From a virus, in the IMG/VR virus record IMGVR_UViG_3300046511_000319, positions 1 to 38,851 of that record: DNA of 38,851 nucleotides, one strand, 5' to 3'. Shown here piece by piece: positions 1 to 8,537 of the stretch. Position 1 is the first letter of the stretch. Every line of letters starts with the position of its first letter. A program made the translations under genes and the position numbers. The notes below the pieces were generated by a model. That model made no database searches, was not told the DNA's origin, and worked only from the letters and a program-made list of their open reading frames with translations.

Positions 1-578
1 CTACAGCGGGCACCACAACGACCCCGACGCCAACTCGAGCATGAGCGGCGTCGAGACCCAGGTGGTCATCGAGAGTGCCAGCGGCTTCGAGATGATCCAG
101 AACACGACCTCGTACCACGAGGACATCGGCGACTCGAAGACGGGCAAGTACACGACGTTCACCGGCACGGGCATGGACCTGATCGGCGGCGGCACCAACT
201 TCACGATCGGCGCCAGCGGCCGCACGCTCGCAGCCGGGGAGCGACCGCAGCGGCGCCATCGCACCGTCGACCAGTTCGGTGCCGTCGGTGCCTGGTCCGC
301 GTGGGTGGCCGGCGTGGTCGGGTCGGGCACATTGCCGACCGCCATCCCCGACCCGAGTGCCAAGCAGGACGACCTCACGCCGCTCCTGGGTGCGAGCTAT
401 TCGGAGGCGATCACCGGGATGATCGTCGAGGCCTACGGCTCCAACGACCTCACGCAGCTGCTCTGGCAGCCCGCCGAGAAGGTGGTCGCATCGGTGACGT
501 CGGCGACCCGCGAGTACGGCACGAACAGCGCCGGCGTGCCGCTCCAGTGGGGCCAGCCGCTCTGGATACGGGCCGCGG
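1..578. repeat. Overlap with the right end of the window (circular closure, variant allele)
   Basis: Bases 1-63 are identical to 38268-38330, and bases 452-578 are identical to 38725-38851 (127 bases). Between them lie 388 versus 394 bases of clearly homologous but diverged coding sequence. An exact 127-base end match is what a k=127 assembler leaves when a contig runs back into itself, so this is most simply a circular genome with two alleles present in the sample. A real direct repeat is less likely, because joining through the match restores one continuous gene. Confidence 0.85.
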
Positions 579-1996
579 TGAGGGTGGCGAGCACAGGCGG
601 GCTGACCGGCTGGACGGACCTCTCGTTCGTTGACCTGAACAGCCTCCCCAACGCGCCAACGCTGTCGATCGATGGCTCGACGGTCGGCAACGACGGGATC
701 CTGCGGGTCGGCTCATTGGCGCCGCGGATCAACATGCCCTTCTCGGACCCGGATCTTCCCGGCGATTCCCCGTCGAAGCAGATCGCCACGGTCACCACGC
801 CGGGCGGCGTCGCGGTCTACTCGGCCACGGCGACGTCGGGCATCGAGGCCTTCGCGGACATTCCGACGTCCGCGGGGCTCGCGTGGGAGACGCCCTACGT
901 GGCGTCGGGCCAGTACGCCGATACGTCAGGCCAGACCGGGCCGGTCGGGTTCCTGGCGTTCACGACGCACCGCCCACCGTCGCTGGCGCTCGGCACCGCG
1001 CCGGTTGCAGCTGACCCGACGCCGACGCTCAACTGGACGCCCACCTTCTATGGCGGGGCGACGCAGAAGGGCTACCAGGTCGTCATCACCGACGTGACCG
1101 GCGGCGGCTCGGACCAGGTGTTCGACTCCGGGTTCGTCGCCGATACCGCCGCTACGTCCTACGTTGTACCGGCCTACGAGCTCGTTACCGGGCGGTCCTA
1201 CCAGGCGGCGGTCACGATCACTGACACGCTCGGGATCGCGGCAACGCTGAACGGCATCACGATCGTCCTCTTCACCGGGTCGGCGGCCTTCTCGATGACC
1301 GCCACCGCCCACCTTACGGTCACGGACGCGCTGCCGACGGATACGTTCACCCGCTCCGTCACGGACGGCTGGGGCACGGCGACGAGCGGTTCCGTCTGGA
1401 GCCTGCTCAACCACCCCGAGGACTTCGACACGACCGGGACTACGGGCACGATCGCTCTGTCCACGGCTGGCGCGACCCGCAAGTCACGGCTGATCGGGCC
1501 GAACTATTCGTCCATCACCGCGCTCGCCGAGGTCAAGACGGACAAGCTCGCCGTCGGCGGCACGATCACGGCGGCGGTCGCGGTGGTGAGCATCGACCTG
1601 TCGAACGCCTGTCGGGCCGAACTCGTCATGAATACCGACCAGACGATGGACCTCAAGATCGTGCAGATCAACGCCGGCAGCCGGGCCATCCTGGCCACCT
1701 TCCGCACGGCGCTCACGCACGCGGCCAACCAGTTCTACTGGATCAAGGTCAACACCGCGCCCGGGCAGACGACCGGCGGTCCGTGGACCTCGTTCGTCCA
1801 GGCGAAGGCTTGGCAGGACGGCACGGGCGAGCCCGGCAGTTATCAGGTCTCGGCGCAGGCGAACCTCGCCGCCGGATCGACCGGGCCGAACAACTTCACG
1901 AGCGGCAGCGTCGGCCTCGACGGGCTAGCCGGGTCCGGCATCGCGAACGCGCCCGTCCTGTTGACCTGGGACGCTCTCTCATCGACCTCACCGTAA
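1..1996 (+). CDS. Minor tail protein, C-terminal part (5' end cut by window edge)
   Basis: The frame is open from base 2, so the methionine at 41 is not the true start. The same protein begins at 37252 at the other end of the window, and the two pieces join in frame through a shared identical 127-base block to give about 1005 residues. This part holds beta-rich, Gly/Thr-rich sequence with fibronectin-III-like segments (a Pro-Thr-Leu strand motif near 1018-1045) and a C-terminal lectin/laminin-G-like stretch from about 1330 on. No catalytic motif is visible. Its place after the tape measure gene and before other tail genes points to a tail-tip or receptor-contact protein. Bases 64-451 differ from the copy at the right edge, with a two-codon indel. 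The tail-protein role is inferred from position; the domain calls are by eye. Confidence 0.75.
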   Translation, partial: YSGHHNDPDANSSMSGVETQVVIESASGFEMIQNTTSYHEDIGDSKTGKYTTFTGTGMDLIGGGTNFTIGASGRTLAAGERPQRRHRTVDQFGAVGAWSAWVAGVVGSGTLPTAIPDPSAKQDDLTPLLGASYSEAITGMIVEAYGSNDLTQLLWQPAEKVVASVTSATREYGTNSAGVPLQWGQPLWIRAAVRVASTGGLTGWTDLSFVDLNSLPNAPTLSIDGSTVGNDGILRVGSLAPRINMPFSDPDLPGDSPSKQIATVTTPGGVAVYSATATSGIEAFADIPTSAGLAWETPYVASGQYADTSGQTGPVGFLAFTTHRPPSLALGTAPVAADPTPTLNWTPTFYGGATQKGYQVVITDVTGGGSDQVFDSGFVADTAATSYVVPAYELVTGRSYQAAVTITDTLGIAATLNGITIVLFTGSAAFSMTATAHLTVTDALPTDTFTRSVTDGWGTATSGSVWSLLNHPEDFDTTGTTGTIALSTAGATRKSRLIGPNYSSITALAEVKTDKLAVGGTITAAVAVVSIDLSNACRAELVMNTDQTMDLKIVQINAGSRAILATFRTALTHAANQFYWIKVNTAPGQTTGGPWTSFVQAKAWQDGTGEPGSYQVSAQANLAAGSTGPNNFTSGSVGLDGLAGSGIANAPVLLTWDALSSTSP

Positions 1997-2006
1997 GGAG
2001 CGACCG

Positions 2007-2429
2007 ATGGCCAACATGCCGCAGTACCTCACCGATCAGCTGCTCAACTGGCTGAAGCACACCGCCTTCGCCACGACCCCGGTGACGGGCTACCTGGCGC
2101 TGCTGACCACCGCCGGCACTCTGAGTAGCGGCGGCACCGAGGTGACAGGTGGTTCCTACGCCCGCACCGCGATCACGATGGCGAGCGGATGGTCGGCCAT
2201 CTCGACCGTCAACGGCGCCCGCCAGATGACGAATGCGGGTGACATCGTCTTTGTGACCGCCACCGCCGACTGGGCGACGAATGCATCCCCGGTCGTCGCG
2301 TGGGCGTTGATGGATGCATTGACGGTCGGGAACCGCCTCGCCTTCGGCAACTTCGATGCGCCCTTCCCAGTCCTGAACGGCCAGACCGCCAAGGTGCTCG
2401 CCGGCGCGCTGGCGCTCGCGGTGAACTGA
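2007..2429 (+). CDS. Small tail/virion structural protein
   Basis: This 140-residue protein has the pattern of a common small phage structural family: an N-terminal helix ending in Asn-Trp-Leu, a 'GYLALLTTAG' strand, then 'GGTEVTGGSYAR', an 'ATADWATN' segment, and a C-terminal beta strand after a 'GQTAKVLAG' motif. Members usually lie among tail or fibre genes and are annotated as tail fibre or minor structural proteins; their exact role is not settled. A good GGAG ribosome site lies just upstream of the ATG, and the gene follows the preceding tail gene by 10 bases. It has no signal peptide and no membrane segment. Confidence 0.65.
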   Translation: MANMPQYLTDQLLNWLKHTAFATTPVTGYLALLTTAGTLSSGGTEVTGGSYARTAITMASGWSAISTVNGARQMTNAGDIVFVTATADWATNASPVVAWALMDALTVGNRLAFGNFDAPFPVLNGQTAKVLAGALALAVN

Positions 2430-2430
2430 C

Positions 2431-3129
2431 GTGGCGATCTGGTCCTACGCCTGGACGAGCGCGTTCGTCGCACCGAGCGCGCTTGGCGGCCTGACGGTCA
2501 CCGCCGACGCCGATTCGATCGCGCTGGTGGTGGCGTGGACCGCCTCGGCGGACACGTATCACTACGAGACGCTCGTAGAGGCGCAGGTGGGTGACGACGA
2601 CTGGGCGGAGATTGGGCGCGCATTGGGCTCGTTGGCGACCTTGACCTACTACCTCGCGCCGCTGAACCAGACGGTGCGCGTCCGCATCAGCGACTCGAAC
2701 GGCTCGCAGTACAGCGCCACCACCGAATCGTCCGGCATCCTGCCCTTCGAGCGGTGGGCGATGAGCGCGACCGACGGCGACGACGACTACATCCAGGAGC
2801 TTCGGTACGTCCGCCCGCAGGAGACGACCGACCTGCCGCTCGACCAGGTCGTCATCCAGCCGCTCTCGGGCCCGGACACCGACACGCAGCTGCCGATCGT
2901 CATGACCGGCCAGTGGCAGGGCGAGCGGATCGGCTTCCAGGTGCAGATCACGCCAGCCGACCGCTTCCTGATCGGGGTATTCCGGCGAGCCGCCATGGAG
3001 CCGCAGGGCAAGATCGCGCTCAAGGACCCGAAGGGCAACGTCTACATCGTCCAGCTCGGCTCGTTCCAGTTGACCGACCTCGGCGCCGGGCAGCAGCTCA
3101 TCAGTTTCGGCGCGATCCGGATCGCATGA
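2431..3129 (+). CDS. Putative minor tail protein with N-terminal Fn3-like domain
   Basis: A 232-residue protein starting at GTG one base after the previous stop. Residues about 15-100 look like a fibronectin-III-like beta sandwich: '[19 protein letters not shown]' followed by '[15 protein letters not shown]'. The remainder, including '[17 protein letters not shown]', is beta-rich and looks like a distinct small domain. I do not recognise a named family. Position between virion genes implies a tail-tip structural role. Its stop overlaps the start of the next gene (ATGA), so translation is probably coupled. Confidence 0.6.
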   Translation: MAIWSYAWTSAFVAPSALGGLTVTADADSIALVVAWTASADTYHYETLVEAQVGDDDWAEIGRALGSLATLTYYLAPLNQTVRVRISDSNGSQYSATTESSGILPFERWAMSATDGDDDYIQELRYVRPQETTDLPLDQVVIQPLSGPDTDTQLPIVMTGQWQGERIGFQVQITPADRFLIGVFRRAAMEPQGKIALKDPKGNVYIVQLGSFQLTDLGAGQQLISFGAIRIA

Positions 3130-3506
3130 CGTCCTTGAACGAGGCGCGAGCGTGGTTCGTCTATGAAGGCGCGCGTCTCGCCGCGAAGGCCGCGAAGGCG
3201 CCGATCGTGCCGGAGGCGTGGGAGGCTCGCGAGCCCGCCTTCCGAATGCAGTTCCTCGACGTGATCGAACGCCAGTGCGGCCCCGACCGCAGCGACGACG
3301 CGAAGGCGCTCCACGAGGACTGGGTGCGCGCCTATGAGGCGATGGGCTGGGTCTACGGACCTGTCCGTGACCGCGAGGCCAAGACGCATCCAGACATGGT
3401 CCCGTACGAAGATCTGGGCCAACTCGAGCGCGACAAGGACGCCGTGTTCGTAGCCTTGTGCGAGATCGCCCGCCAGTGGATCTACGACCTCGGGCCTGCG
3501 ATATGA
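3126..3506 (+). CDS. RyR-domain protein
   Basis: A 126-residue protein whose ATG overlaps the previous stop. Residues about 60-115 match the RyR repeat pattern: His-Glu-x-Trp, then '[18 protein letters not shown]', then Val-Pro-Tyr-Glu-Asp-Leu and a Lys-Asp pair. RyR domains are named from ryanodine receptors and also occur in bacterial and phage proteins, where they have been suggested to bind small nucleotide-derived ligands. The N-terminal half is helical and unassigned. It lies inside the tail operon between two minor tail genes, so it could be a virion component or an accessory protein made late. The domain call is good; the function is unknown. Confidence 0.7.
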   Translation: MTSLNEARAWFVYEGARLAAKAAKAPIVPEAWEAREPAFRMQFLDVIERQCGPDRSDDAKALHEDWVRAYEAMGWVYGPVRDREAKTHPDMVPYEDLGQLERDKDAVFVALCEIARQWIYDLGPAI

Positions 3507-4612
3507 GCCTGCCAGCGGACGCCGGGTACTCGGTTGCCGCCACCGAGGGCCACACGTACACGCGGCAGCTGCTCGTGGGCGACGTGGCGACCGGCGCGAT
3601 CCTCGGCGAGGTCAAGATGGACCCCTCGAGCGCGCTCCAGGTGGGCTCCGGGCTGATCCGGCGATCGGGCACGCTTGTCATCTCCAACCAGAACGGCAAC
3701 GCGCCATCGAGCGACGGGCTGATCGGCTTCGGGCGCTACTTCCTGGTCCGCTTCGGCATCCGCCAGGCGGACGGTTCGACGCTCACCTGCGACCAGCCGC
3801 GGTTGTTCCCCGATTCGTTCGCCAACGACATGGCCAGCCGGAGCGTCTCGATCGCGGTCAGCGACGGGATGCGCATCGTCTCGGCGGACGCGACGCTCGG
3901 CGCAGCATTGTTCTTCCCCGACGGATCGCCGCTCGAGGAGGTCGTGCGAAGCATCCTGGTGGCCTGCGGCGCTTCGGACGACGACGGGAACTTCGACCTC
4001 GACGCCGGCGGCGCGCACCTCAACGGCGACCACGGCTACGAGGTCGGGTCCTATTTCGCGCAGATCCTCGACCAGCTGCAGCAGGACTACGCCATCGACA
4101 TCTGGGCGGCGCCACCGAACGTCTACACGCTGCGGCCCATCCCGGACCCGACGATCGCGACACCGGTCGCCACATGGCAACTCGGGCGCCAGGTGCGCAT
4201 GGTCGGCCTGACCGAGACATGGGTGTCCCTGGCGCGCAACCACGCAATCGTTGATGGCCTCGACCAGTGGGGCAACCCGTTCACGCAGGAGGCCTTCGAC
4301 CTCAACCCCGATTCGCCGGTGCGCTATGGCGCTCCCGGCGTGGGCGACCTGGTCGTGCGCGTCCGGTCCGACGGCATCACCACGCCGGCACAGGCGCTCG
4401 AAGTCGCGCAGTCCCTGCTCGTCACACGCGGCGTCCAGCGCAGCTTCGACGCCTCGGTCCCGATCGACGCCTCGCTTGACCGGCGCGATGTCGTGCGCAT
4501 CGTCAACCCCTACACGTCGACCGACAGCCTCGCGATGCTGGACGCCTTCCCGCTTCCGCTCGCGCCCGGGTCGCAGCAGGTCAGCGTGATCGAGGCACGA
4601 AGCCTTGTCTAG
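3503..4612 (+). CDS. Putative minor tail protein (tail hub-like)
   Basis: A 369-residue protein. The start at ATG 3503 overlaps the previous stop as ATGA; a GTG 45 bases upstream is less likely because it would lie deep inside the RyR gene. The sequence alternates beta strands with acidic loops, has '[20 protein letters not shown]' in the middle and a '[12 protein letters not shown]' segment later. This resembles the hub or baseplate proteins that follow the distal tail proteins in actinophage-type siphoviruses (gp37-like), but I cannot name the family with certainty. The next gene overlaps by 8 bases. Confidence 0.55.
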   Translation: MSLPADAGYSVAATEGHTYTRQLLVGDVATGAILGEVKMDPSSALQVGSGLIRRSGTLVISNQNGNAPSSDGLIGFGRYFLVRFGIRQADGSTLTCDQPRLFPDSFANDMASRSVSIAVSDGMRIVSADATLGAALFFPDGSPLEEVVRSILVACGASDDDGNFDLDAGGAHLNGDHGYEVGSYFAQILDQLQQDYAIDIWAAPPNVYTLRPIPDPTIATPVATWQLGRQVRMVGLTETWVSLARNHAIVDGLDQWGNPFTQEAFDLNPDSPVRYGAPGVGDLVVRVRSDGITTPAQALEVAQSLLVTRGVQRSFDASVPIDASLDRRDVVRIVNPYTSTDSLAMLDAFPLPLAPGSQQVSVIEARSLV

Positions 4613-7496
4613 GGCACTTGCCGCCCAACTGCAGGGCGAGATCGATGCCCGCGCGCTTGCTGCGGTGCGAGCTCGACAGTCGACCCTGGACTGGCGCGTG
4701 GTGACGGCGGTCATCAACCCGACGATCGCCGGTCGAGGCGGCACTGCGACGGTCACCGACGGCAGGGGCAACGCCACCTTCGGCTGGCGCTGGCTCGAGC
4801 GCCGGCCGCTCGTCGGCGATGTGGTGCTGGTCGAGATCCCCCCGCCGGGCGGGACGCGGCGCATCGTGGCGATCGACCGCGAGATCGTCGACACCCCGGT
4901 CAAGCTCCCGATCTTCTCGGCCGACTATTTCGGGATCGCAGGCGACGGGTCGACGATCGACACCCAGACGATCAACCAGGCGCTGGCGGCCATCGGCGGC
5001 GAAGGTGGCGGTATCCTCATGGGCACGCCGGGCGGGGTCTACGCCGTCGACCAGGCGCTGAGCTTCATGTCGGCGCTCACGCGCTTCGACCTCAACGGCG
5101 GGCACCTCCAGCGGGTCGGCCCGAGTACGGACCCGGTCGTCTGGATACACACCCCCGGACCGACCGAGGCGGCCCCCAACGGCGCGGCCACGAAGATCGT
5201 CCTCGCGGGTCTGTCGAACGGCTCGATCGACGGCGGCGGGGTCGCCCAGTACGGCGTCAGGGTCACGAGCGTGAACCAGGCGTCGCTCCAGTCGCTACGG
5301 ATCTCGGGTGGCACCGCCTGGCAGGTCTATATGGACTGCTGGGATGTTCGACCGGGCGGTGGCGACCCCCGCGACAACCAGGTCAACGCACTGCGCGACC
5401 TGTTCCTCGATGCGACCGGGATCACGCTCGCGACCGGGCTCCACAACCAGGGCGGGCTCTGTCTCACGGGCAACCCGTCGGCGATCGACGCCAACTCGTC
5501 CCTGAACCGCTTGGATAACGTGTGGGTGGACGCCCAGGACGGCGACGCGGTGTTCCTCCAGAACGCCGATGGCAACATCTTCTCGCACCTTCGTACCAGC
5601 CGGTTCGCCGGAGCAGGGCGTGGACTGGTCATGGCCGGGTACTCGGTCGCTGGCAAGGGTCACGCGCGCCATAACCAGTTCTTCGGCATCCAGATCGCCA
5701 ATAGCGCCGGGATCTACCACCTCACCAACACCCAACCCGCCGGACCCAACCTGATTCTCGGGAACAGCCTCGGCAACAGCGGCGGCACGATCACCGACTC
5801 GACCGGCACGCTCTCGTACCTGAACGACGACGGCACCGGCAACATCGGGGGTGGTGGTGGCGCACCGAGCGGGCCCGCCGGCGGCGACCTGGGATCGAGC
5901 TACCCGACCCCGACCGTGCTCCAGGCGAGCACCACATTCGGGTTCTCGGGCACGACGGTGACCGACACCAGCACCGGCAACATCGTTGACCTGGCGATCA
6001 CCAACAGCCGCTACCGCTGGAACGGTGCGAGCGCGGCGACCCTGTGCGGCATCGCCGGCGGCACCGCCGGTCGGATGGTGCTCGTCCAGAACATGACCGC
6101 GGCGCAGGTACTGACGCTCGCCAACCAGTCGGGCACCGAGGCGACGACCACCAACAGGATGACCATGCCGGGCGCCGTCGACCTGGTCCTCAACCCGGGC
6201 GACGCGGTCATGCTCTACTACACCGCCGCGAGCCGATGGGCCGCGCTCGCGCCAGGGCTGGCGGCGGTGGCTCGGTCGGGGTCGGCCTCCGACCTCACGA
6301 CCGGGACCCTGCCGGCAGGTCGTACGCCGGCCTACAGCGGCGACGTGACGTCGAGCGCCGGTGGCACCGTCAACACGCTGGCGGCCGGGAACGCAGGCAA
6401 CCTCAACTCGGGGACGCTCCTGGCGGCCCGGATGCCCGCGCTGACCGGCGATGTGACCACGAGCGCCGGCGCGGTCGCGACCACGATCGCGGCTCGGGCG
6501 GTCACGGCCGCCAAGCTGTTCGCGGCCACGGCGACGTCCAGGTTCCTCCTCCGCAAGACCGCCAGCGGCGGCGACTGGGAGGAGGGCACGGCGGCCGACG
6601 CGAAGACGATCCTGGCCATCACCGAGTCGGATGTTGCCAGCCTGACGACGGACCTGGCCGCCAAGGCGGCTACCGGGCGCGTCGCTACGTCTGGCCTCAC
6701 CACCGCGACGGCTACCGTTGTGGGCCGCGCCACCGCTGGGACCGGGGCACTCGAGGAACTGGCCACCACCGGCACCGGTTCGGCGGTGCTTGCAACCGGC
6801 CCGACGCTCTCTGCCCCCGTCCTCGGTACGCCAGCATCCGGCACTCTGACCAACGCCACCGGCCTGCCCACGGCGGGCACGACGTTCACCAACACCGCCC
6901 GCGTGCACGGGCGACAGACGGCTGGCGGCGGCGCTGGTGAGGAGTTGACCGCGGCGAACCTCAAGACGCTGGCGGGGTACTACACGTCCGGCGACTCGCC
7001 GAGCTTCGATCACGTCACGCTCACCGGTGCATACATCTCGTTCCCGGCGACACAGGCGGCGTCTGCGGGGGCCAATGACCTCGATGACTACGAGGAGGGC
7101 ACCTTCACCCCGGTACTCGCCTACGCGACCGTGGGTTCATCGACGTGGGCGATCACCACGCAAGCTGGCTTCTACACCAAGATCGGCCGCGAGGTAATCA
7201 TCCGGGGCGTCGTCAACGAGGTGCCGACAAACGGCACCGGGGCCGGCAACCTCCAGATGACCGGCCTTCCCTTCACGTCGAACGCCACGTCCGGCTCCGG
7301 TCCCGCGATCACCGTGGCGATGCAGGGTTGGACGAAAGCCACGTACAGCCAGATCACCGGCATCATCGCCGCCAGCGCATCCCTGATGCTGTTCCGCGCC
7401 AATGGCACCGCCGTCGCCAACTTCACCCTCACGGTGACCGAAATCCCCTCTGCCGGAACTGTGATCGCGCAGTTCAACGGCAGCTACATGGTCTAG
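4605..7496 (+). CDS. Tail spike/fibre with pectate-lyase fold and fibre repeats
   Basis: A 963-residue protein starting at TTG 4605, overlapping the previous stop. Residues 1-100 look like a small virion-attachment domain ('WLERRPLVGDVVLVEIPPPG'). From about 105 the 'DYFGIAGDGSTIDTQTINQA' segment is the classic start of a pectate-lyase-like right-handed beta helix, running to about 410; such spikes often bind or cut surface polysaccharide. A glycine linker (about 415-425) leads to fibre repeats of the type 'LTGDVTTSAGAVATTIA' (about 560-640). The C-terminus 'DLDDYEEGTFTPVL' onward is a widespread tail-fibre tip domain. Catalytic residues are not evident by eye, so depolymerase activity is only a possibility. 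This is probably the main receptor-binding protein. Confidence 0.8.
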   Translation: MSRALAAQLQGEIDARALAAVRARQSTLDWRVVTAVINPTIAGRGGTATVTDGRGNATFGWRWLERRPLVGDVVLVEIPPPGGTRRIVAIDREIVDTPVKLPIFSADYFGIAGDGSTIDTQTINQALAAIGGEGGGILMGTPGGVYAVDQALSFMSALTRFDLNGGHLQRVGPSTDPVVWIHTPGPTEAAPNGAATKIVLAGLSNGSIDGGGVAQYGVRVTSVNQASLQSLRISGGTAWQVYMDCWDVRPGGGDPRDNQVNALRDLFLDATGITLATGLHNQGGLCLTGNPSAIDANSSLNRLDNVWVDAQDGDAVFLQNADGNIFSHLRTSRFAGAGRGLVMAGYSVAGKGHARHNQFFGIQIANSAGIYHLTNTQPAGPNLILGNSLGNSGGTITDSTGTLSYLNDDGTGNIGGGGGAPSGPAGGDLGSSYPTPTVLQASTTFGFSGTTVTDTSTGNIVDLAITNSRYRWNGASAATLCGIAGGTAGRMVLVQNMTAAQVLTLANQSGTEATTTNRMTMPGAVDLVLNPGDAVMLYYTAASRWAALAPGLAAVARSGSASDLTTGTLPAGRTPAYSGDVTSSAGGTVNTLAAGNAGNLNSGTLLAARMPALTGDVTTSAGAVATTIAARAVTAAKLFAATATSRFLLRKTASGGDWEEGTAADAKTILAITESDVASLTTDLAAKAATGRVATSGLTTATATVVGRATAGTGALEELATTGTGSAVLATGPTLSAPVLGTPASGTLTNATGLPTAGTTFTNTARVHGRQTAGGGAGEELTAANLKTLAGYYTSGDSPSFDHVTLTGAYISFPATQAASAGANDLDDYEEGTFTPVLAYATVGSSTWAITTQAGFYTKIGREVIIRGVVNEVPTNGTGAGNLQMTGLPFTSNATSGSGPAITVAMQGWTKATYSQITGIIAASASLMLFRANGTAVANFTLTVTEIPSAGTVIAQFNGSYMV

Positions 7497-7508
7497 GGAG
7501 GCGGCGAC

Positions 7509-7901
7509 ATGACGATCAGCAAGCGAGTGGTCCTCAGCCAGCTCGAGGTCCAGCCGGACGGCACGATCCAGGTGCGGCTCGACAAGCAGGTGGTCGAGGA
7601 CGACAACGTGTTGTCCCGCGAGTACCACCGGACCGTCCTGCCTCCGGGCATCGAGGTCGACCAGCAGATGGCGCTGGTCAACGCGCACCTCGAACAGATG
7701 GGCTGGCCACCGGTCGAGACGGAGGCGCTGTCGCGGATCAAGCGCATCGTCGGCGTCGAGCACACGTCGGGCGTGAAGCGGGCGTATCAGGAGCGGCTCG
7801 AGGCCGAGCGGAAGGCGCTGGCCGACGAGGAAGAGCGGCAGGCGGCGCTCCTGGTCGAGCAGCAGGCGGCTTCCCATGCGGGAACTCCCTCGACGCCATA
7901 G
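7509..7901 (+). CDS. Hypothetical protein, last gene of tail operon
   Basis: A 130-residue protein with a strong GGGAGG ribosome site. Residues 1-60 form beta strands ('VVLSQLEVQPDGTIQVRLDK'), and the rest is a long charged helix rich in Glu, Arg and Ala (about 85-118). Proteins of this shape often follow the fibre gene in phages and may be fibre-assembly or tip proteins; no family was recognised. It is followed by a strong terminator, so it closes the late operon. Confidence 0.6.
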   Translation: MTISKRVVLSQLEVQPDGTIQVRLDKQVVEDDNVLSREYHRTVLPPGIEVDQQMALVNAHLEQMGWPPVETEALSRIKRIVGVEHTSGVKRAYQERLEAERKALADEEERQAALLVEQQAASHAGTPSTP

Positions 7902-7953
7902 CTGGCGATCGCGCTGCTACGATCCCGTTGCGTTCCCGTCCCAACGGCGCGCT

Positions 7954-7992
7954 GGCCCCGCTCTCTGGGTAAGGCGAGCGGGGCCTTTCTTT
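7954..7992 (+). terminator. Rho-independent terminator of the late operon
   Basis: A perfect 9-bp stem, GGCCCCGCT at 7954-7962 and AGCGGGGCC at 7977-7985, with a 14-base loop, is followed by TTTCTTT. It lies 53 bases after the last tail gene. Confidence 0.9.
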
Positions 7993-8052
7993 GCTTAGGG
8001 CGTCGCGATCTCACCTCCGCGCGGCGTCGGACCGATTCGAACAAATGGGCGG

Positions 8053-8072
8053 TTTTCCACAGGTAATCCACA
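8053..8072 (+). promoter_or_regulatory. Two tandem DnaA-box-like 9-mers
   Basis: TTTTCCACA at 8053-8061 fits the bacterial DnaA-box consensus TTWTNCACA exactly. TAATCCACA at 8064-8072 has one mismatch. They are 11 bp apart, about one helical turn, in the non-coding gap after the late terminator. Two short matches can occur by chance; a role in replication or host DnaA binding is inference. Confidence 0.35.
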
Positions 8073-8174
8073 CCCGGGCCGGTATTTAGTGGAGCGCCAT
8101 CCCTCACGAACACAACATGCAGTGGCGAACGTCCTTGACATGGGCAAGAAACGCCGCTTGAATCGAGGAGCAAC

Positions 8175-8245
8175 GCCCCCGTGCGGATGGAACCGCTCCT
8201 GGTTTCGTAGCCAAGGCCTTCCGGGTTCGAATCCCGGCGGGGGCG
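8175..8245 (+). tRNA. tRNA-like gene with irregular anticodon arm
   Basis: A 7-bp acceptor stem (GCCCCCG at 8175-8181, CGGGGGC at 8238-8244), a 4-bp D stem (GCGG/CCGC) with a GG-containing loop, and a perfect T arm (CCGGG-TTCGAAT-CCCGG, 8221-8237) are clear. The anticodon arm is abnormal: CCTGG and CCAAGG (8198-8216) pair only with a bulged A and leave an 8-base loop TTTCGTAG. The anticodon could read CGT (Thr) or TCG (Arg), but neither gives a regular 5-bp stem and 7-base loop. CCA is not encoded. It may be a decaying tRNA, an unusual functional tRNA, or a piece of host tRNA taken in by recombination. Confidence 0.5.
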
Positions 8246-8267
8246 CACCGCTCCCGAGAACGAAACA

Positions 8268-8284
8268 CCTAGCACTGTGCTAGG
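8268..8284. promoter_or_regulatory. 17-bp perfect palindrome, candidate operator
   Basis: CCTAGCAC-T-GTGCTAGG is an 8+1+8 perfect inverted repeat. It is followed 10 bases later by TTGACA (8295-8300), a perfect -35 box, but no good -10 lies at the usual distance. No U-run follows, so a terminator is unlikely. It could be a protein-binding site or a recombination core. Confidence 0.35.
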
Positions 8285-8387
8285 ACCCGACCACTTGACA
8301 GCCTCCACCGGTCGGTCGCAGACTCCACCTCGCTACGAAGCCGGGAGCACGGATCCATCCCCCTCCGGGGGTTGGAAACGGACCCGT

Positions 8388-8446
8388 ACAAAGCCGGCGA
8401 TCCTCCCCACGTCACATCGACGGGGATGCGGTCGCCGGCTTTGTCT
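8388..8446. terminator. Bidirectional terminator-like hairpin
   Basis: ACAAAGCCGGCGA (8388-8400) and TCGCCGGCTTTGT (8432-8444) form a perfect 13-bp stem. Inside it, CCTCCCC and GGGGATG can extend the pairing. The 3' sides end in TTTGTCT on the plus strand and TTTGTAC on the minus strand. It lies between the rightward late operon and the 3' end of the leftward accessory cassette, where a two-way terminator is expected. From 7993 to 8537 no protein-coding gene is convincing. Confidence 0.65.
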
Positions 8447-8537
8447 ATCTCCCCGATGGAGAAGGAATCAAGCCGAACGCGCGTTCGGAATCGGCACCAG
8501 GAGGTTCCTGCCCGCCGGGGCCAGCCTCGTCTCTGCT

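Noticed and set aside
1-578. Diversity-generating retroelement as the cause of the variable tail segment
   Set aside because: No reverse transcriptase gene, no template repeat, and the changes are mostly synonymous and not limited to adenines.
2209-3699. Long minus-strand open frame opposite tail genes
   Set aside because: Arg-rich translation typical of a shadow in high-GC DNA; it crosses four well-supported plus-strand genes.
5295-7013. 572-codon minus-strand open frame
   Set aside because: It lies wholly opposite the spike/fibre gene and its composition (Arg, Gly, Val-rich, no motif) is that of a shadow frame.
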